Source: Zhongshania aquatica
GTDB lineage: Bacteria > Pseudomonadota > Gammaproteobacteria > Pseudomonadales > Spongiibacteraceae
Assembly (NCBI RefSeq): GCF_027257955.1
Contig: NZ_JANZNQ010000009.1
Location: 1-64,000 of the forward strand
DNA length: 64,000 nucleotides
Direction of reading: 5' to 3'
This document shows positions 46,101-54,790 of this stretch, piece by piece; the stretch's first letter is position 1; every line of letters starts with the position of its first letter. The notes under the pieces were generated by a model, which was not told where the DNA came from, did no database searches, and saw only the letters and a list, made by a program, of their open reading frames with translations. Position numbers and translations under genes: made by a program.

Positions 46101-47227
46101 AGTTGCCGATACCAGAGGCTTTGCGCCATTTGTTGCATTTCCCGCTCCTGTTCACCTTTCGGTTGCCAATGATTGATATTTCTTGCTGCGGCTAGCAGGA
46201 AGTCTATCAGGAGAAGGTGCCCACGTAATACACGGGCATGGCGGTGGGGCACGGTGGGGTTGAATAGTCCTGCAAAACTGAATAGCTGTTGGGGATGTTT
46301 TTTTACCCACAGCCAAGAGCCCATTTCGAGGGTTAGCGGCAGAAGGGTAATCCCTTCCGCTCGGCATTCTCGATGAAAGTAATCCCAGATATCGCCGTGA
46401 CTAAGGTAGTGCATGGACTGTGGGCCAAAAACATAATTGTGATGAGGGAAGTTTCGTTCCCATAGTAATTTTAATGCGACGTAACTGCCGATATCGTCTA
46501 TGGGCTGGCGGCGGTAGGCATAGGGAATCCATAGGTGGTCTTGAAAACCAAAGCCCGAATGGAAATCAACAAGGATACTGGGGCGCCCAACCTGACAGTA
46601 GCGGCCGATAATGTTTTGAAGAGCGACAAACTCATTTTCAAAATCGGCGTCACGTTTTCCTCTATACCATGGAATAGATTTTGAGATGCGCTGGCCGCCA
46701 ACGAGAAATGGCACCTTGTCTTCCGCGTCGATGGGGGCATGACGATTGAGATCAATGCCATTCGGATTGCAGCGGGAATCTAGCAACATGCCGCCTGGAT
46801 TGACGATGGGCACGGCGACGATGGCGATGTCATGTTCGAATTGCGCGCGCCAGCGTGTATCCCAGCGGCAGCGCTCGATAACTGTTTCTAACCAGGCAAG
46901 TAGAACTTGGGTGCCGATACGCTCTACACCGTGAATGCCAGCGGTAAGCAATAGGCAGTGTTTTGCGGTGTCAGGATTGCCAATGGTTAGTGAGATAAGT
47001 GGCAAAGTGAATTCGTTCACTTCGATAAGGGCCTCCGTGCGGGTGGAAATTAACTCTCCCGCCTGACGACACAACTGCTCCATCGAGATAAGTTCAGACA
47101 AGCGGTGGCGAAGCCGCCCACGGCAGACGTCCATGACAGTTGTGAAGTCTGGTAGCTCAGGGCCTTGCAGCTCGGCTTCCGCGAGTTCTGGCGTCTCCTG
47201 AGTACGGAGCTGTTCATGATAGGTCAT
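46097..47227 (-). CDS. M14-family zinc carboxypeptidase-like protein
   Basis: 376 residues. Zinc ligands are H99 and E102 in TAGIHGVERIG and H223 in VDFHSGFGF; the general-base Glu is E301 in LTLEMGSW. The NPNGIDLNRH segment matches M14 peptidases related to DUF2817 and MpaA, which cleave gamma-D-glutamyl-amino acid bonds in murein peptides. There is no signal peptide, so it would act in the cytoplasm. It lies 8 bp after the glycosyltransferase. Confidence 0.83.
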   Translation of the reverse strand: MTYHEQLRTQETPELAEAELQGPELPDFTTVMDVCRGRLRHRLSELISMEQLCRQAGELISTRTEALIEVNEFTLPLISLTIGNPDTAKHCLLLTAGIHGVERIGTQVLLAWLETVIERCRWDTRWRAQFEHDIAIVAVPIVNPGGMLLDSRCNPNGIDLNRHAPIDAEDKVPFLVGGQRISKSIPWYRGKRDADFENEFVALQNIIGRYCQVGRPSILVDFHSGFGFQDHLWIPYAYRRQPIDDIGSYVALKLLWERNFPHHNYVFGPQSMHYLSHGDIWDYFHRECRAEGITLLPLTLEMGSWLWVKKHPQQLFSFAGLFNPTVPHRHARVLRGHLLLIDFLLAAARNINHWQPKGEQEREMQQMAQSLWYRQL

Positions 47228-47235
47228 TTTTTGTT

Positions 47236-48297
47236 TTAGCCTGTCGCCGCCATAGTGTTAGCGGGGCGACCGGTTTGCTCCCAGAGATCAGACACCAATT
47301 TGGCGCTGTCATGCCATTCTCCCCGCAGCAGCCAGTCGCAAATAGCTGCGGCAACATCAGGGTAGTGACAAGGCTGTTGTGCCGGAATGTCGGTTAGCCA
47401 CTTTTCGATATTTGTCGATGAAAAATCATGCATTACTGTGGCGACACCGAGTTGTTGAAGTGCCGCGGCGTTGCCTAATTGCTCGGATTGACCCGCGACG
47501 GGTTTTGCCAGCGCGGGAATACCCATGTGCAGACATTCACTGATCAACTCAAAGCCGGCATTGCAAATAACGCCCTTGGCGTGGCAAAGATCGTGTTTAA
47601 AGCTGTGTAAGCTGGTTGCTTGGCGCAGAACATTGCCACGCTCCTCACGTTGTAATTGAGGCGCGTACTGAATGAATTTTTGCTGTGGGAATGTCGCTAA
47701 GGCCTCGCTGACCTGCTCCTGATCTTCAAAGGGCAAGTAGACCACGATATGCGGTGGAGTGGTGCAGGGCTGGCGGATTTCGTCTGGATTGATTATCGGC
47801 GGCGCGATATTCGCATTGAAGTGATCCCAATGTAATCCGAGGCGATACTGAGCGGGCGCAAAGAACTTCATTATTAGACGATTACGTAGGTCGACACCAC
47901 TTTGCGGAACGTCTGGGTAACCGAAGGCGTATTGGTGGCCTACGCCGATCACCGGCTTTTTTTGCAGGCGGCCAGCCCACGCAGTGACGGGTTCAAAATC
48001 GGTAACCACGGCGTCATAGTGACTAAGATCGAGGGCGCGAACATCGTGAATAAATGTAAACGGTTTTACTTGGGCTAGGGTTTTAATCGCACTGATGCTG
48101 CCTTTGTCCGTCGCGAAACTCAGTCCGGCACGGAGCTGGTAGTCGCCGAAAACGTCCATATCAAAATACTGCTCTGGCGCACGGCCAGAAAATAGAAATT
48201 GGACATCAATATTTTTTTCGGCGAAATGCATGGCCATCATGCGGGCCCTAGATATATGCCCGTTACCGGTTCCCTGCACGCCATAAAGCAGTTTCAT
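47236..48297 (-). CDS. MJ1255/VC2487-type glycosyltransferase
   Basis: 353 residues of GT-B fold. It opens with MKLLYGVQGTGNGHISRA, the typical donor-binding loop of the MJ1255/VC2487 family and of MurG-like enzymes. The C-terminal half has GVICNAGFELISECLHMGIPALAKPVAGQ-type sugar-nucleotide binding (about 256-284). Acceptor and donor are unknown. With PAP2 phosphatase and the M14 enzyme it may act on an envelope glycan or lipid-linked sugar. The region 48298-48419 upstream has no feature. Confidence 0.85.
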   Translation of the reverse strand: MKLLYGVQGTGNGHISRARMMAMHFAEKNIDVQFLFSGRAPEQYFDMDVFGDYQLRAGLSFATDKGSISAIKTLAQVKPFTFIHDVRALDLSHYDAVVTDFEPVTAWAGRLQKKPVIGVGHQYAFGYPDVPQSGVDLRNRLIMKFFAPAQYRLGLHWDHFNANIAPPIINPDEIRQPCTTPPHIVVYLPFEDQEQVSEALATFPQQKFIQYAPQLQREERGNVLRQATSLHSFKHDLCHAKGVICNAGFELISECLHMGIPALAKPVAGQSEQLGNAAALQQLGVATVMHDFSSTNIEKWLTDIPAQQPCHYPDVAAAICDWLLRGEWHDSAKLVSDLWEQTGRPANTMAATG

Positions 48298-48419
48298 ATA
48301 AATTCTCGTACCTTGACATTAAGCCAGCCAATATCGCAGTAAATCGCGGCTTCGTGGCTGGGGTGAATAATGGACTGGGGGTATCGTCGTGATCGACGAT
48401 ATGGGCGAGCGAGGTGAGC

Positions 48420-48950
48420 TTAGGCTGCCGAGACAATAGAGTGTCCAAGGTAGGCGATGCCCATGCCCAAACTAGCGCCGGCGAGCGTATCGGTGGGGAA
48501 ATGCACGCCGAGAATAATCCGCGATGCGCCCACGGCGATGGCCCACAAAAACAGGGGGATGCCGACCGCGCCAAAGAACAGTACCGTCATGGTCGCTAGT
48601 AAAAACGCGGCGGCGGTGTGTCCAGAGGGAAAGCTGAATTCGTCAGAGGCAATAATGGCCGCACTGAAGGCGGGTATGGCCTGTGGTGGACGTTTTCTAC
48701 GGCAGGTGTTTTTTAACACCCAATAGGTCGGCAACCACGCCGCAAAGCTCAGGATAACCGCAGTGAAATAGGCTAGGCCTTGGCTTGCTCCCATTATGTA
48801 AACACAAAGGGGGAGGCCTAGTTGGGCGTAGCCATCGCCGGTTTTTGATACACTGCGGGCTACACGAGACAATTGTTGCTGGTGACGCGTATTAACGCAG
48901 GCCAGAAACATTCGCACATCGAACTGATTTATCGACTGTATTAAGCGCAT
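48420..48950 (-). CDS. PAP2-family membrane phosphatase
   Basis: 176 residues, multi-spanning. The three phosphatase motifs are present: KNTCRRKRP, PSGHTAAAF and SRIILGVHFPTD. Such enzymes remove phosphate from lipid phosphates (undecaprenyl diphosphate, phosphatidate, phosphatidylglycerophosphate) at the outer face of the inner membrane. It lies 122 bp upstream of the glycosyltransferase on the same strand; a lipid-carrier role next to a glycosyltransferase is plausible but inferred. Confidence 0.9.
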   Translation of the reverse strand: MRLIQSINQFDVRMFLACVNTRHQQQLSRVARSVSKTGDGYAQLGLPLCVYIMGASQGLAYFTAVILSFAAWLPTYWVLKNTCRRKRPPQAIPAFSAAIIASDEFSFPSGHTAAAFLLATMTVLFFGAVGIPLFLWAIAVGASRIILGVHFPTDTLAGASLGMGIAYLGHSIVSAA

Positions 48951-49042
48951 AGTTTTATCCTCATATTGGAAACCATACGCTGATGTGTTTTCAGTAATGT
49001 GACGACTACGTTGCAGTTTAAAGACAGTGTGCGGTGTTTTTC

Positions 49043-49666
49043 CTAGGCGTTTTCAATCAACAATATACTGCCGCGATGATGGCGGCTGGTGATGACCTCT
49101 CGGGGCGTGAGCTCAGCAAAGTAGTCATCAATACAGGCTTCAGCTACTGCTAGGAATGGCGGGCGGTGCGGATCAGCAATAATGATTTTTTTAACGCCGG
49201 CATCAACCGCGCGCTCAATTAAATCGAAGACCTCTTTACTCATCTCGTCCCAAAAGCAGATGTCGCTGGCAATGATGGCATCGTATTGGCCTAATTCGTC
49301 GGTACTTAATTCGTCAAAGCGCGCTGTGCGCGTACTTATCTCGACGTCATTGTGTTCGGCAAGTAGCGACAAATAGGAAAATACAGCGGGGTCGGCATCC
49401 ATTGCCGTCACTTCGGCGCGAAGAGCCTTGGCGCAATATATGCTCGCTAGTCCCCATCCGCAGCCTAAATCTAGCACTTTGCAGTTGTTAGGCAGGGGGT
49501 TATCTTGCAGGTAGTCGATGAGCAGATAGGCGCTGCCCCAGAGCTTGTTACCGTGCAAATGGGTAGCGTTGGTGGCGCGTTTTAGGCGCCGCATATCCGG
49601 GTGTGCAGCGAGCAGTGTGCGCACACCAAAATAGTCTCGAACGTGCTTAGCTGCTGAACTAGGCAT
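49043..49666 (-). CDS. Class I SAM-dependent methyltransferase
   Basis: 207 residues. Motif I VLDLGCGWGLASIYCAK, the acidic residue in VTAMDADP, and a post-motif YDAIIASDICFWDEM are of the Methyltransf_16 / lysine-methyltransferase-like class. The substrate cannot be assigned. It starts the minus-strand cluster, 92 bp upstream of PAP2, and is divergent from sthA. Confidence 0.85.
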   Translation of the reverse strand: MPSSAAKHVRDYFGVRTLLAAHPDMRRLKRATNATHLHGNKLWGSAYLLIDYLQDNPLPNNCKVLDLGCGWGLASIYCAKALRAEVTAMDADPAVFSYLSLLAEHNDVEISTRTARFDELSTDELGQYDAIIASDICFWDEMSKEVFDLIERAVDAGVKKIIIADPHRPPFLAVAEACIDDYFAELTPREVITSRHHRGSILLIENA

Positions 49667-49834
49667 TGGAAATTCCTGCTGAAATTTGAACGGTTAGTTT
49701 GTGAATGTGCGTTGTAGAAATAGTTAAAATGGCGATCTTAATTGTGAAAATAAAGTATTACCATAACCATCATGAATTGAGGTGTAAGCTAGTGGGGCGG
49801 CGCTATTGTTTTATTGATTTAAGGGACGGTATTT

Positions 49835-51226
49835 GTGACAAAATTTGATTACGATGTTTTGGTATTGGGAAGCGGCCCGGCGGGTGAAAGTGCGGCCCTG
49901 AATGCAATGAAGCACGGCCATCGCGTAGCGGTCGTAGAGGCGCAGGACTCCGTAGGCGGAGCGTGTACGCATCAGGGTACGATTCCCTCAAAAGCGCTGC
50001 GACACATGGTGCGGCAGGCCATCCGCTACAATAATACTCCGGCGTTTCGAGATATTGGCGATCCGCGCACACTGACTTATCCACGACTACTTAGTCATGC
50101 CAACGAGGTTATTGCTCGGCAGGTGGATATGCGCAGCCGCTTTTACTACCGCAACCAAATTAAATTGATATTTGGTCAGGGGCGTTTTGTAGATAAAAAC
50201 ACGGTTGAAGTTGTGTCTGGAGAAGGCCAAGTTGAATCCCTCACCGCGACTAGTGTCGTGATTGCTACTGGCTCACGCCCATACCGCCCAGCGAATATTG
50301 ATTTTGCTCATCCCCGTGTTTATGACAGCGACACGATTCTTAAGATGACCAATACCCCAGGTAAAATCATTGTCTACGGTGCAGGCGTCATTGGCTGTGA
50401 GTACGCGTCAATTTTCTCTGGCATCGGAATCAAAATTGAACTGATTAACAGCCGTGATCGCCTGCTGGAGTTTTTGGACGACGAAATTTCCGATGCATTG
50501 AGTTATCAGCTCCGCAATATGGGTGTGATGATTCGACATCGCGAAGTTTATAAATCCGTTTTGGCGACGGATAAGGGTGTAGAAGTTGTGCTCGAATCCG
50601 GTAAGCGTATACACGCCGACGCATTGCTTTGGTGTAATGGCCGCAGCGGGAATACCGACCAGCTGGGTTTAGATAATATTGGTTTGGAAACCGATCATCG
50701 GGGCCAACTAGTGGTCGATGAACACTATCAAACTTCGGTGCCGGGTATTTTTGCGGCGGGTGACGTCATTGGCTGGCCTAGTTTGGCGAGCGCTGCCTAT
50801 GACCAAGGTCGTTCGGCCGCGGCGTCAGCGCGTGGTAAAGATCACTGTCGCTTTGTTGACGATGTACCCACAGGAATTTATACCCTGCCGGAAATCAGCT
50901 CGATAGGGCAGACAGAGCGCGAACTGACAGAGGCAAAGATTCCCTACGAAGTAGGGCGTGCCTTCTTTAAAGACACCGCTAGAGGCCAAATAAGTGGCGA
51001 AACCGTCGGCATGCTTAAGTTGCTATTTCATCCCGAGACTCTGGAAATTTTCGGCATTCACTGTTTTGGTGCCGAGGCAGCGGAAATTATTCATATCGGT
51101 CAGGCCATTATGAAGCAGAAAAACGGCGGCAATACCCTGCGCTACTTTGTCACCACAACATTTAATTACCCAACCATGGCGGAGGCCTACCGAACGGCTG
51201 CACTCAACGGTTTGAATCGTTTATAG
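49835..51226 (+). CDS. sthA: Soluble pyridine nucleotide transhydrogenase
   Basis: 463-residue FAD flavoprotein: [36 protein letters not shown] (only one Cys of the usual redox pair, as in all SthA), [16 protein letters not shown], and FAAGDVIG. It moves hydride between NADPH and NAD. The start is GTG with AAGGGA eight bases upstream. It is a single gene with its own promoter region (49667-49834). Confidence 0.96.
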   Translation: MTKFDYDVLVLGSGPAGESAALNAMKHGHRVAVVEAQDSVGGACTHQGTIPSKALRHMVRQAIRYNNTPAFRDIGDPRTLTYPRLLSHANEVIARQVDMRSRFYYRNQIKLIFGQGRFVDKNTVEVVSGEGQVESLTATSVVIATGSRPYRPANIDFAHPRVYDSDTILKMTNTPGKIIVYGAGVIGCEYASIFSGIGIKIELINSRDRLLEFLDDEISDALSYQLRNMGVMIRHREVYKSVLATDKGVEVVLESGKRIHADALLWCNGRSGNTDQLGLDNIGLETDHRGQLVVDEHYQTSVPGIFAAGDVIGWPSLASAAYDQGRSAAASARGKDHCRFVDDVPTGIYTLPEISSIGQTERELTEAKIPYEVGRAFFKDTARGQISGETVGMLKLLFHPETLEIFGIHCFGAEAAEIIHIGQAIMKQKNGGNTLRYFVTTTFNYPTMAEAYRTAALNGLNRL

Positions 51227-51334
51227 CACTATCCATGACGGTTTACGGGGGTTCTGTCGCTAAAGTAAGGTCTGAGTTAGGTGCGGAAGTCCCGGAGGTC
51301 ATTAAATTATTTTCAGTATACGTATAAATTTTTA

Positions 51335-51363
51335 TTGACAGAAATTCGAGATCATCATAAATA
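51335..51363 (+). promoter_or_regulatory. Candidate sigma-70 promoter for the small acidic gene
   Basis: A perfect TTGACA at 51335-51340, then 17 bases, then TAAATA at 51358-51363. It lies 70 bases upstream of the ATG at 51433. The -10 is weak but the -35 is consensus and the spacing correct. Confidence 0.45.
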
Positions 51364-51432
51364 GTGCCCTGAACAACCACGGTTAGCCGAGGGGTTCATT
51401 CTGTATCTACGATGTACTGGAGTGGGCAAGTA

Positions 51433-51615
51433 ATGGCAAATGACCTAGCCGATGATGATATCGACGATATCCTTGATGATGACGCGGCCGCAGATTTTGA
51501 GGAGCGGCGTCTTATGGGGGGGGGCGATAGCAGTATTCGTCGGAAAATCGAAGAGCGCCTTGAGCGCAAGCGCCTGATGGATGAGTTGGATTTACTGGAC
51601 GACTTTGATCTATAG
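51433..51615 (+). CDS. Small acidic protein, PA3496-like
   Basis: 60 residues: an acidic N-terminal part (ANDLADDDIDDILDDDAAA) and a basic/acidic amphipathic helix (SIRRKIEERLERKRLMDEL) ending in DDFDL. The helix and ending match the small PA3496 family described in Pseudomonas as putative envelope-integrity proteins. The frame opens seven codons earlier; the ATG at 51433 is more natural. Function is not established. Confidence 0.7.
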   Translation: MANDLADDDIDDILDDDAAADFEERRLMGGGDSSIRRKIEERLERKRLMDELDLLDDFDL

Positions 51616-51653
51616 GGGCGTTATATCGCAGTAAGTTGCGATATATTCATGCC

Positions 51654-51680
51654 AACGCCACGTTCTGTGGCGTTTTCTCA
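51654..51680 (+). terminator. Hairpin terminator
   Basis: AACGCCAC (51654-51661) pairs with GTGGCGTT (51667-51674) over a 5-base loop and is followed by TTCTCATTT. A second hairpin, ATATCGCA/TGCGATAT (51623-51630, 51637-51644), lies just upstream. Together they end the small acidic gene. The rest, to 51857, is unremarkable. Confidence 0.65.
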
Positions 51681-51857
51681 TTTATTTCCCTTCTTACTCG
51701 CGTCTTGTGGCAGTCTGTATTGCTGATTCTGAGTGGCGGTTATAACATGTCGGCACTATTTGCATGTATTAGCTGCTGGCGTTAGGGTAAACATCTCTGC
51801 ACGCTATGGACGACAGCAGAGAACACACCTGCATCATAATTAAAACGGGATTGAGTA

Positions 51858-52634
51858 ATGAATTGGAAAGCCTTGTCTGCGGTGGTAGTGATTGTCGGGA
51901 TTGCTGGGTTTGTCTGGTATGTCTTAGATCGCTCGGCTAACAGTGACTATAACGACGCGGTTGTCGAGACAGTCGACGATTCTGCGGCTAAAAAAATGGT
52001 TAAAGAGACTCTTGCTGTTGAATCTGAAGCAGACTACAGCGAGAAGGCTGCCAAAGTGCCTGCGCCACCAGCGGCCATTGATGGCAGTGACGAGCAGCTG
52101 CGTGACGCATCCGGCACGCTGTCTAAGCCCTTGGCAGCTTGGTTGCAGCCTGCTGAACAGATACGTAAATGGGTATCGGTAGTTGATCAATTGGCCACAT
52201 ACCGCTTTCCAACCAAGCATTTGCCCATCGTTTATAACAAAGAACCCTTTTTGGCAGTGGAGACTGAGACTGGTTTTGTAAACGACCCAGGTAATTACGC
52301 GCGTTGGAATGGCATGGTAAGCACTGTGACCTCTATCGAGCCAAAGAACGTCGCCATTTATTACAAGAAATGGTCACCGTTTTTAGAAGGCACGTATAAC
52401 GAATTAGGCAATCCCCAGTCCTTCGATAATCAGTTGAGGACGATGATTGAGCACTTGCTGATGGTAGAGCCAATTCCCGTCGACGCTGCACTAAAGCGGC
52501 CTAAAGTACTCTACGAATATGTTGATCCGGTTTTAGAAAATGCTGACCCGCTAAGCAAGTGGATGTGGCGTCTTGGGCCAGAGAACATGAAAAAGCTGCA
52601 AGATTGGTTGCGCGAGTTAGAAAGTTTCCTCTGA
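51858..52634 (+). CDS. DUF3014 domain protein, membrane-anchored
   Basis: 258 residues: one N-terminal transmembrane helix (WKALSAVVVIVGIAGFVWYVL), an acidic linker, then the DUF3014 domain (LRDASGTLSKPLAAWLQP; DQLATYRFPTKHLPI; YKKWSPFLEGTYNELG) oriented to the periplasm. The domain has no known activity. It is a single gene, bounded by hairpins on both sides. Confidence 0.88.
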   Translation: MNWKALSAVVVIVGIAGFVWYVLDRSANSDYNDAVVETVDDSAAKKMVKETLAVESEADYSEKAAKVPAPPAAIDGSDEQLRDASGTLSKPLAAWLQPAEQIRKWVSVVDQLATYRFPTKHLPIVYNKEPFLAVETETGFVNDPGNYARWNGMVSTVTSIEPKNVAIYYKKWSPFLEGTYNELGNPQSFDNQLRTMIEHLLMVEPIPVDAALKRPKVLYEYVDPVLENADPLSKWMWRLGPENMKKLQDWLRELESFL

Positions 52635-52646
52635 TTTGGCCCCTCT

Positions 52647-52676
52647 ATTATCGCCATCCGTTTGAATGGCGATAAT
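52647..52676. terminator. Strong hairpin after the DUF3014 gene
   Basis: A perfect 11-bp stem: ATTATCGCCAT (52647-52657) and ATGGCGATAAT (52666-52676) with an 8-base loop, 12 bp after the stop. Only TGTCTT follows, so as an intrinsic terminator it is weak, but stem strength and place fit transcript 3'-end formation. Confidence 0.6.
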
Positions 52677-52791
52677 TGTCTTCCCCTTCGCTACACTTCT
52701 GTCTTTAGTGCTTTCTTGCTGGCGATAATGCCTGCCGGTAAAGGCGCTACATAATCGTCCGATAATAATTCGATGAAGACAGGTGAATACA

Positions 52792-53715
52792 ATGCCCGTA
52801 ACCCCCGTTGATCTAAATGACGCCAATATTCTTATAACCGGTCCAACCGGACAGGTGGCCGCCCCCATTGTTGATGCGCTCAGTAAAATTGCCAATGTGA
52901 CCGCCTTGGCGCGTTTTAGTAAAGACAGTGACAAAGACGCGCTTGAACAACGAGGCATTAGGGTGATTCGTGCAGATTTGGCTGATAAACGCAGCCTTGA
53001 TGCCTGCCCCGATGATTTCGATTATGTGTTGAATTTGGCCGTAGTGAAATCGGGAAATTTCGATTATGACCTCGCCGCCAATGGCGAAGGTGTCGGTAAC
53101 TTAATGGCCCGCTGCCGCAGTGCAAAGGCCTTTGTGCATTTTTCATCAACCGCGGTATACGAATACGCGGGACATTCACCGCGCAAAGAAACTGACCCAC
53201 TAGGTGACAATCACCGGTCCATGTTTCCGACGTATAGCATTGCGAAAATAGCCGCTGAAACAGTGTGTAAATTTGCTGCGCATCAGTTTGGCATTCCCAC
53301 CACTATCGCACGTCTAAGCGTGCCCTATGGCAACAACGGCGGCTGGCCGTATTTTCATCTGTTAATGATGAAAGAAAATATGGCGATAGATATTCATCCA
53401 GAGGGGCCAAATAGCTACAACTTACTGCATGCTGATGATTATATCGAAAAAATTCCGTATTTATTGGGCGCAGCAAGTACCGAGGTAACCACGACTAATT
53501 TTGGTGGTTCGCAGGCGGTCAGTATTGAAGAGTGGTGTGCGTACTTAACCGAGCTCACTGGCTTTGCGCCTAACTTTAGAGAGAAGTCGACCGCGTTTGG
53601 AAGTCTGTCTATTGATACCACACGGATGCACGACTTAATTGGTGAAACCCGAATGGACTGGCGCGAAGGCATTCGCGCCATGGTGGAAAATCTCTCGCCG
53701 CAATTGCTGCGCTAG
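52792..53715 (+). CDS. Extended SDR NAD(P)-dependent epimerase/reductase
   Basis: 307 residues: Rossmann motif ILITGPTGQVAAPIVDAL, RADLADKRSLDAC, the catalytic Ser region in VHFSSTAVYEY, and the Tyr-Lys pair in YSIAKIAAE. It belongs to the epimerase/dehydratase-type extended SDRs. Substrate unknown. A GTG three codons upstream is possible; I prefer the ATG at 52792. It is convergent with the MaoC gene. Confidence 0.85.
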   Translation: MPVTPVDLNDANILITGPTGQVAAPIVDALSKIANVTALARFSKDSDKDALEQRGIRVIRADLADKRSLDACPDDFDYVLNLAVVKSGNFDYDLAANGEGVGNLMARCRSAKAFVHFSSTAVYEYAGHSPRKETDPLGDNHRSMFPTYSIAKIAAETVCKFAAHQFGIPTTIARLSVPYGNNGGWPYFHLLMMKENMAIDIHPEGPNSYNLLHADDYIEKIPYLLGAASTEVTTTNFGGSQAVSIEEWCAYLTELTGFAPNFREKSTAFGSLSIDTTRMHDLIGETRMDWREGIRAMVENLSPQLLR

Positions 53716-53738
53716 CTATTACCGCTCTTTAGTAGATT

Positions 53739-53759
53739 AGCCGCTATTTTATAGCGGCT
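53739..53759. terminator. Hairpin between convergent genes
   Basis: AGCCGCTA (53739-53746) and TAGCGGCT (53752-53759) form a perfect 8-bp stem with a TTTTA loop between the SDR stop and the end of the MaoC gene. No strong T-run follows on either strand, so bidirectional termination is only suggested. Confidence 0.4.
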
Positions 53760-54618
53760 GAATGCTACCGATCAAATGGGGTTTAACGCCGCTTTTGTTC
53801 CGCAATTCAAAGTCGAGATTGCTGCCCACTGCCTCATATTCTAGGCGAACCCGTGCAGGTAAAAAAATCGGTGTTTTAAACTCAACATGACAGCGATAGG
53901 CCGTGCCCGCTATATCGCCACTCAATGCAGCCAAGCACGCGGCCTTGCTCCACATGCCGTGGATCACCATACGTTTAAAGCCGAGTATTTTGGCACTAAT
54001 GTCGTGTAAATGAATGGGATTGAAATCGCCAGAGGCGCGGGCGTATTTGCGGGCATCGCTGCGACTTATATCGATGTCACGAGTATTGGCATAGCGCCTA
54101 GGCTCGGCACGCTCGCCTTTGGGCGCGCTTGCAACACCTGTCTTAGCCCGAGAAAGGTAGCGGCTGTCGTCTTCCCAAACTAGCTCATCACCGCAAAAAG
54201 CCTCGCAGTGAAAGGTGAACTCATAGCCCTTGTCAGTGACTTTGTTGTCGGCAATGCTGCAACGTAGTCGTATGACTTCATTCGTGAGTACAGGGCGGTG
54301 TTGAATAATGGTATTGCTCAGATGTACGCAGCCCATAGGGGCTAGCGGAAAGTCTTTGCTCAGCATCATCTTCATGTGCAAGCGGAAGGCCTGTACATGT
54401 AGAAAGCTAACGGAAAGCGCTGCGTTATCGTCACTGAAACCGCAGGCTTGATTGTAGCGACGTAGTTGGCTGCTATTGGTGCGAATATTGGCGACTTCTA
54501 GAATTTGAGCGGGAAAGCGCGGTGTTTTACCGGGCTTTTTCCGTGTTATGGCGGCCTGTAGTAACATGGGGGGCGTGCTTGGCAACGTTTTTAGCGTTAA
54601 CTCATTGCTTGCGGTCAT
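53749..54618 (-). CDS. MaoC-family enoyl-CoA hydratase-like protein
   Basis: 289 residues, double hot-dog. The hydratase-2 motif is in the C-terminal half, ASGDFNPIHLHDISAKILGF, with Asp and His in the expected spacing, then VIHGMWSKAACLAAL. The N-terminal half is a degenerate hot dog. Such proteins hydrate enoyl-CoA to (R)-3-hydroxyacyl-CoA or serve in polyketide-like steps. It is divergent from the AraC regulator and near a thiolase and an HMwFabG, so an acyl-CoA pathway is likely. Confidence 0.85.
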   Translation of the reverse strand: MTASNELTLKTLPSTPPMLLQAAITRKKPGKTPRFPAQILEVANIRTNSSQLRRYNQACGFSDDNAALSVSFLHVQAFRLHMKMMLSKDFPLAPMGCVHLSNTIIQHRPVLTNEVIRLRCSIADNKVTDKGYEFTFHCEAFCGDELVWEDDSRYLSRAKTGVASAPKGERAEPRRYANTRDIDISRSDARKYARASGDFNPIHLHDISAKILGFKRMVIHGMWSKAACLAALSGDIAGTAYRCHVEFKTPIFLPARVRLEYEAVGSNLDFELRNKSGVKPHLIGSIQPL

Positions 54619-54650
54619 TCGACTCTATCTCCATACTGAGCGTGGCGCAG

Positions 54651-54688
54651 TGGTTTGCTACATATGTATACAAACCATAGAGTATAAT
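54651..54688 (+). promoter_or_regulatory. Candidate operator and promoter between maoC and araC genes
   Basis: TGGTTTG (54651-54657) and CAAACCA (54671-54677) are inverted arms 13 bases apart. A nearly concentric inner palindrome, TACATATGTA (54659-54668), lies between them. A perfect TATAAT follows at 54683-54688 reading toward the AraC gene. The arms would overlap its -35 region. It is likely the binding site of the local regulator, or of a TetR-type fatty-acid repressor. Confidence 0.5.
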
Positions 54689-54790
54689 GAAACACGCGGC
54701 ATTAAGAATTTGCCCAGCCTCAGTGTCGTTTACGGCAGTTCGGTCAATGCTTGCCAGTGTTGATATTTTGTACAACAGATACCAGCTTGA

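Noticed and set aside
48263-48574. 103-residue minus-strand frame between the glycosyltransferase and PAP2 genes
   Set aside because: It overlaps most of the PAP2 3' end in another frame and has low-complexity composition; treated as a shadow.
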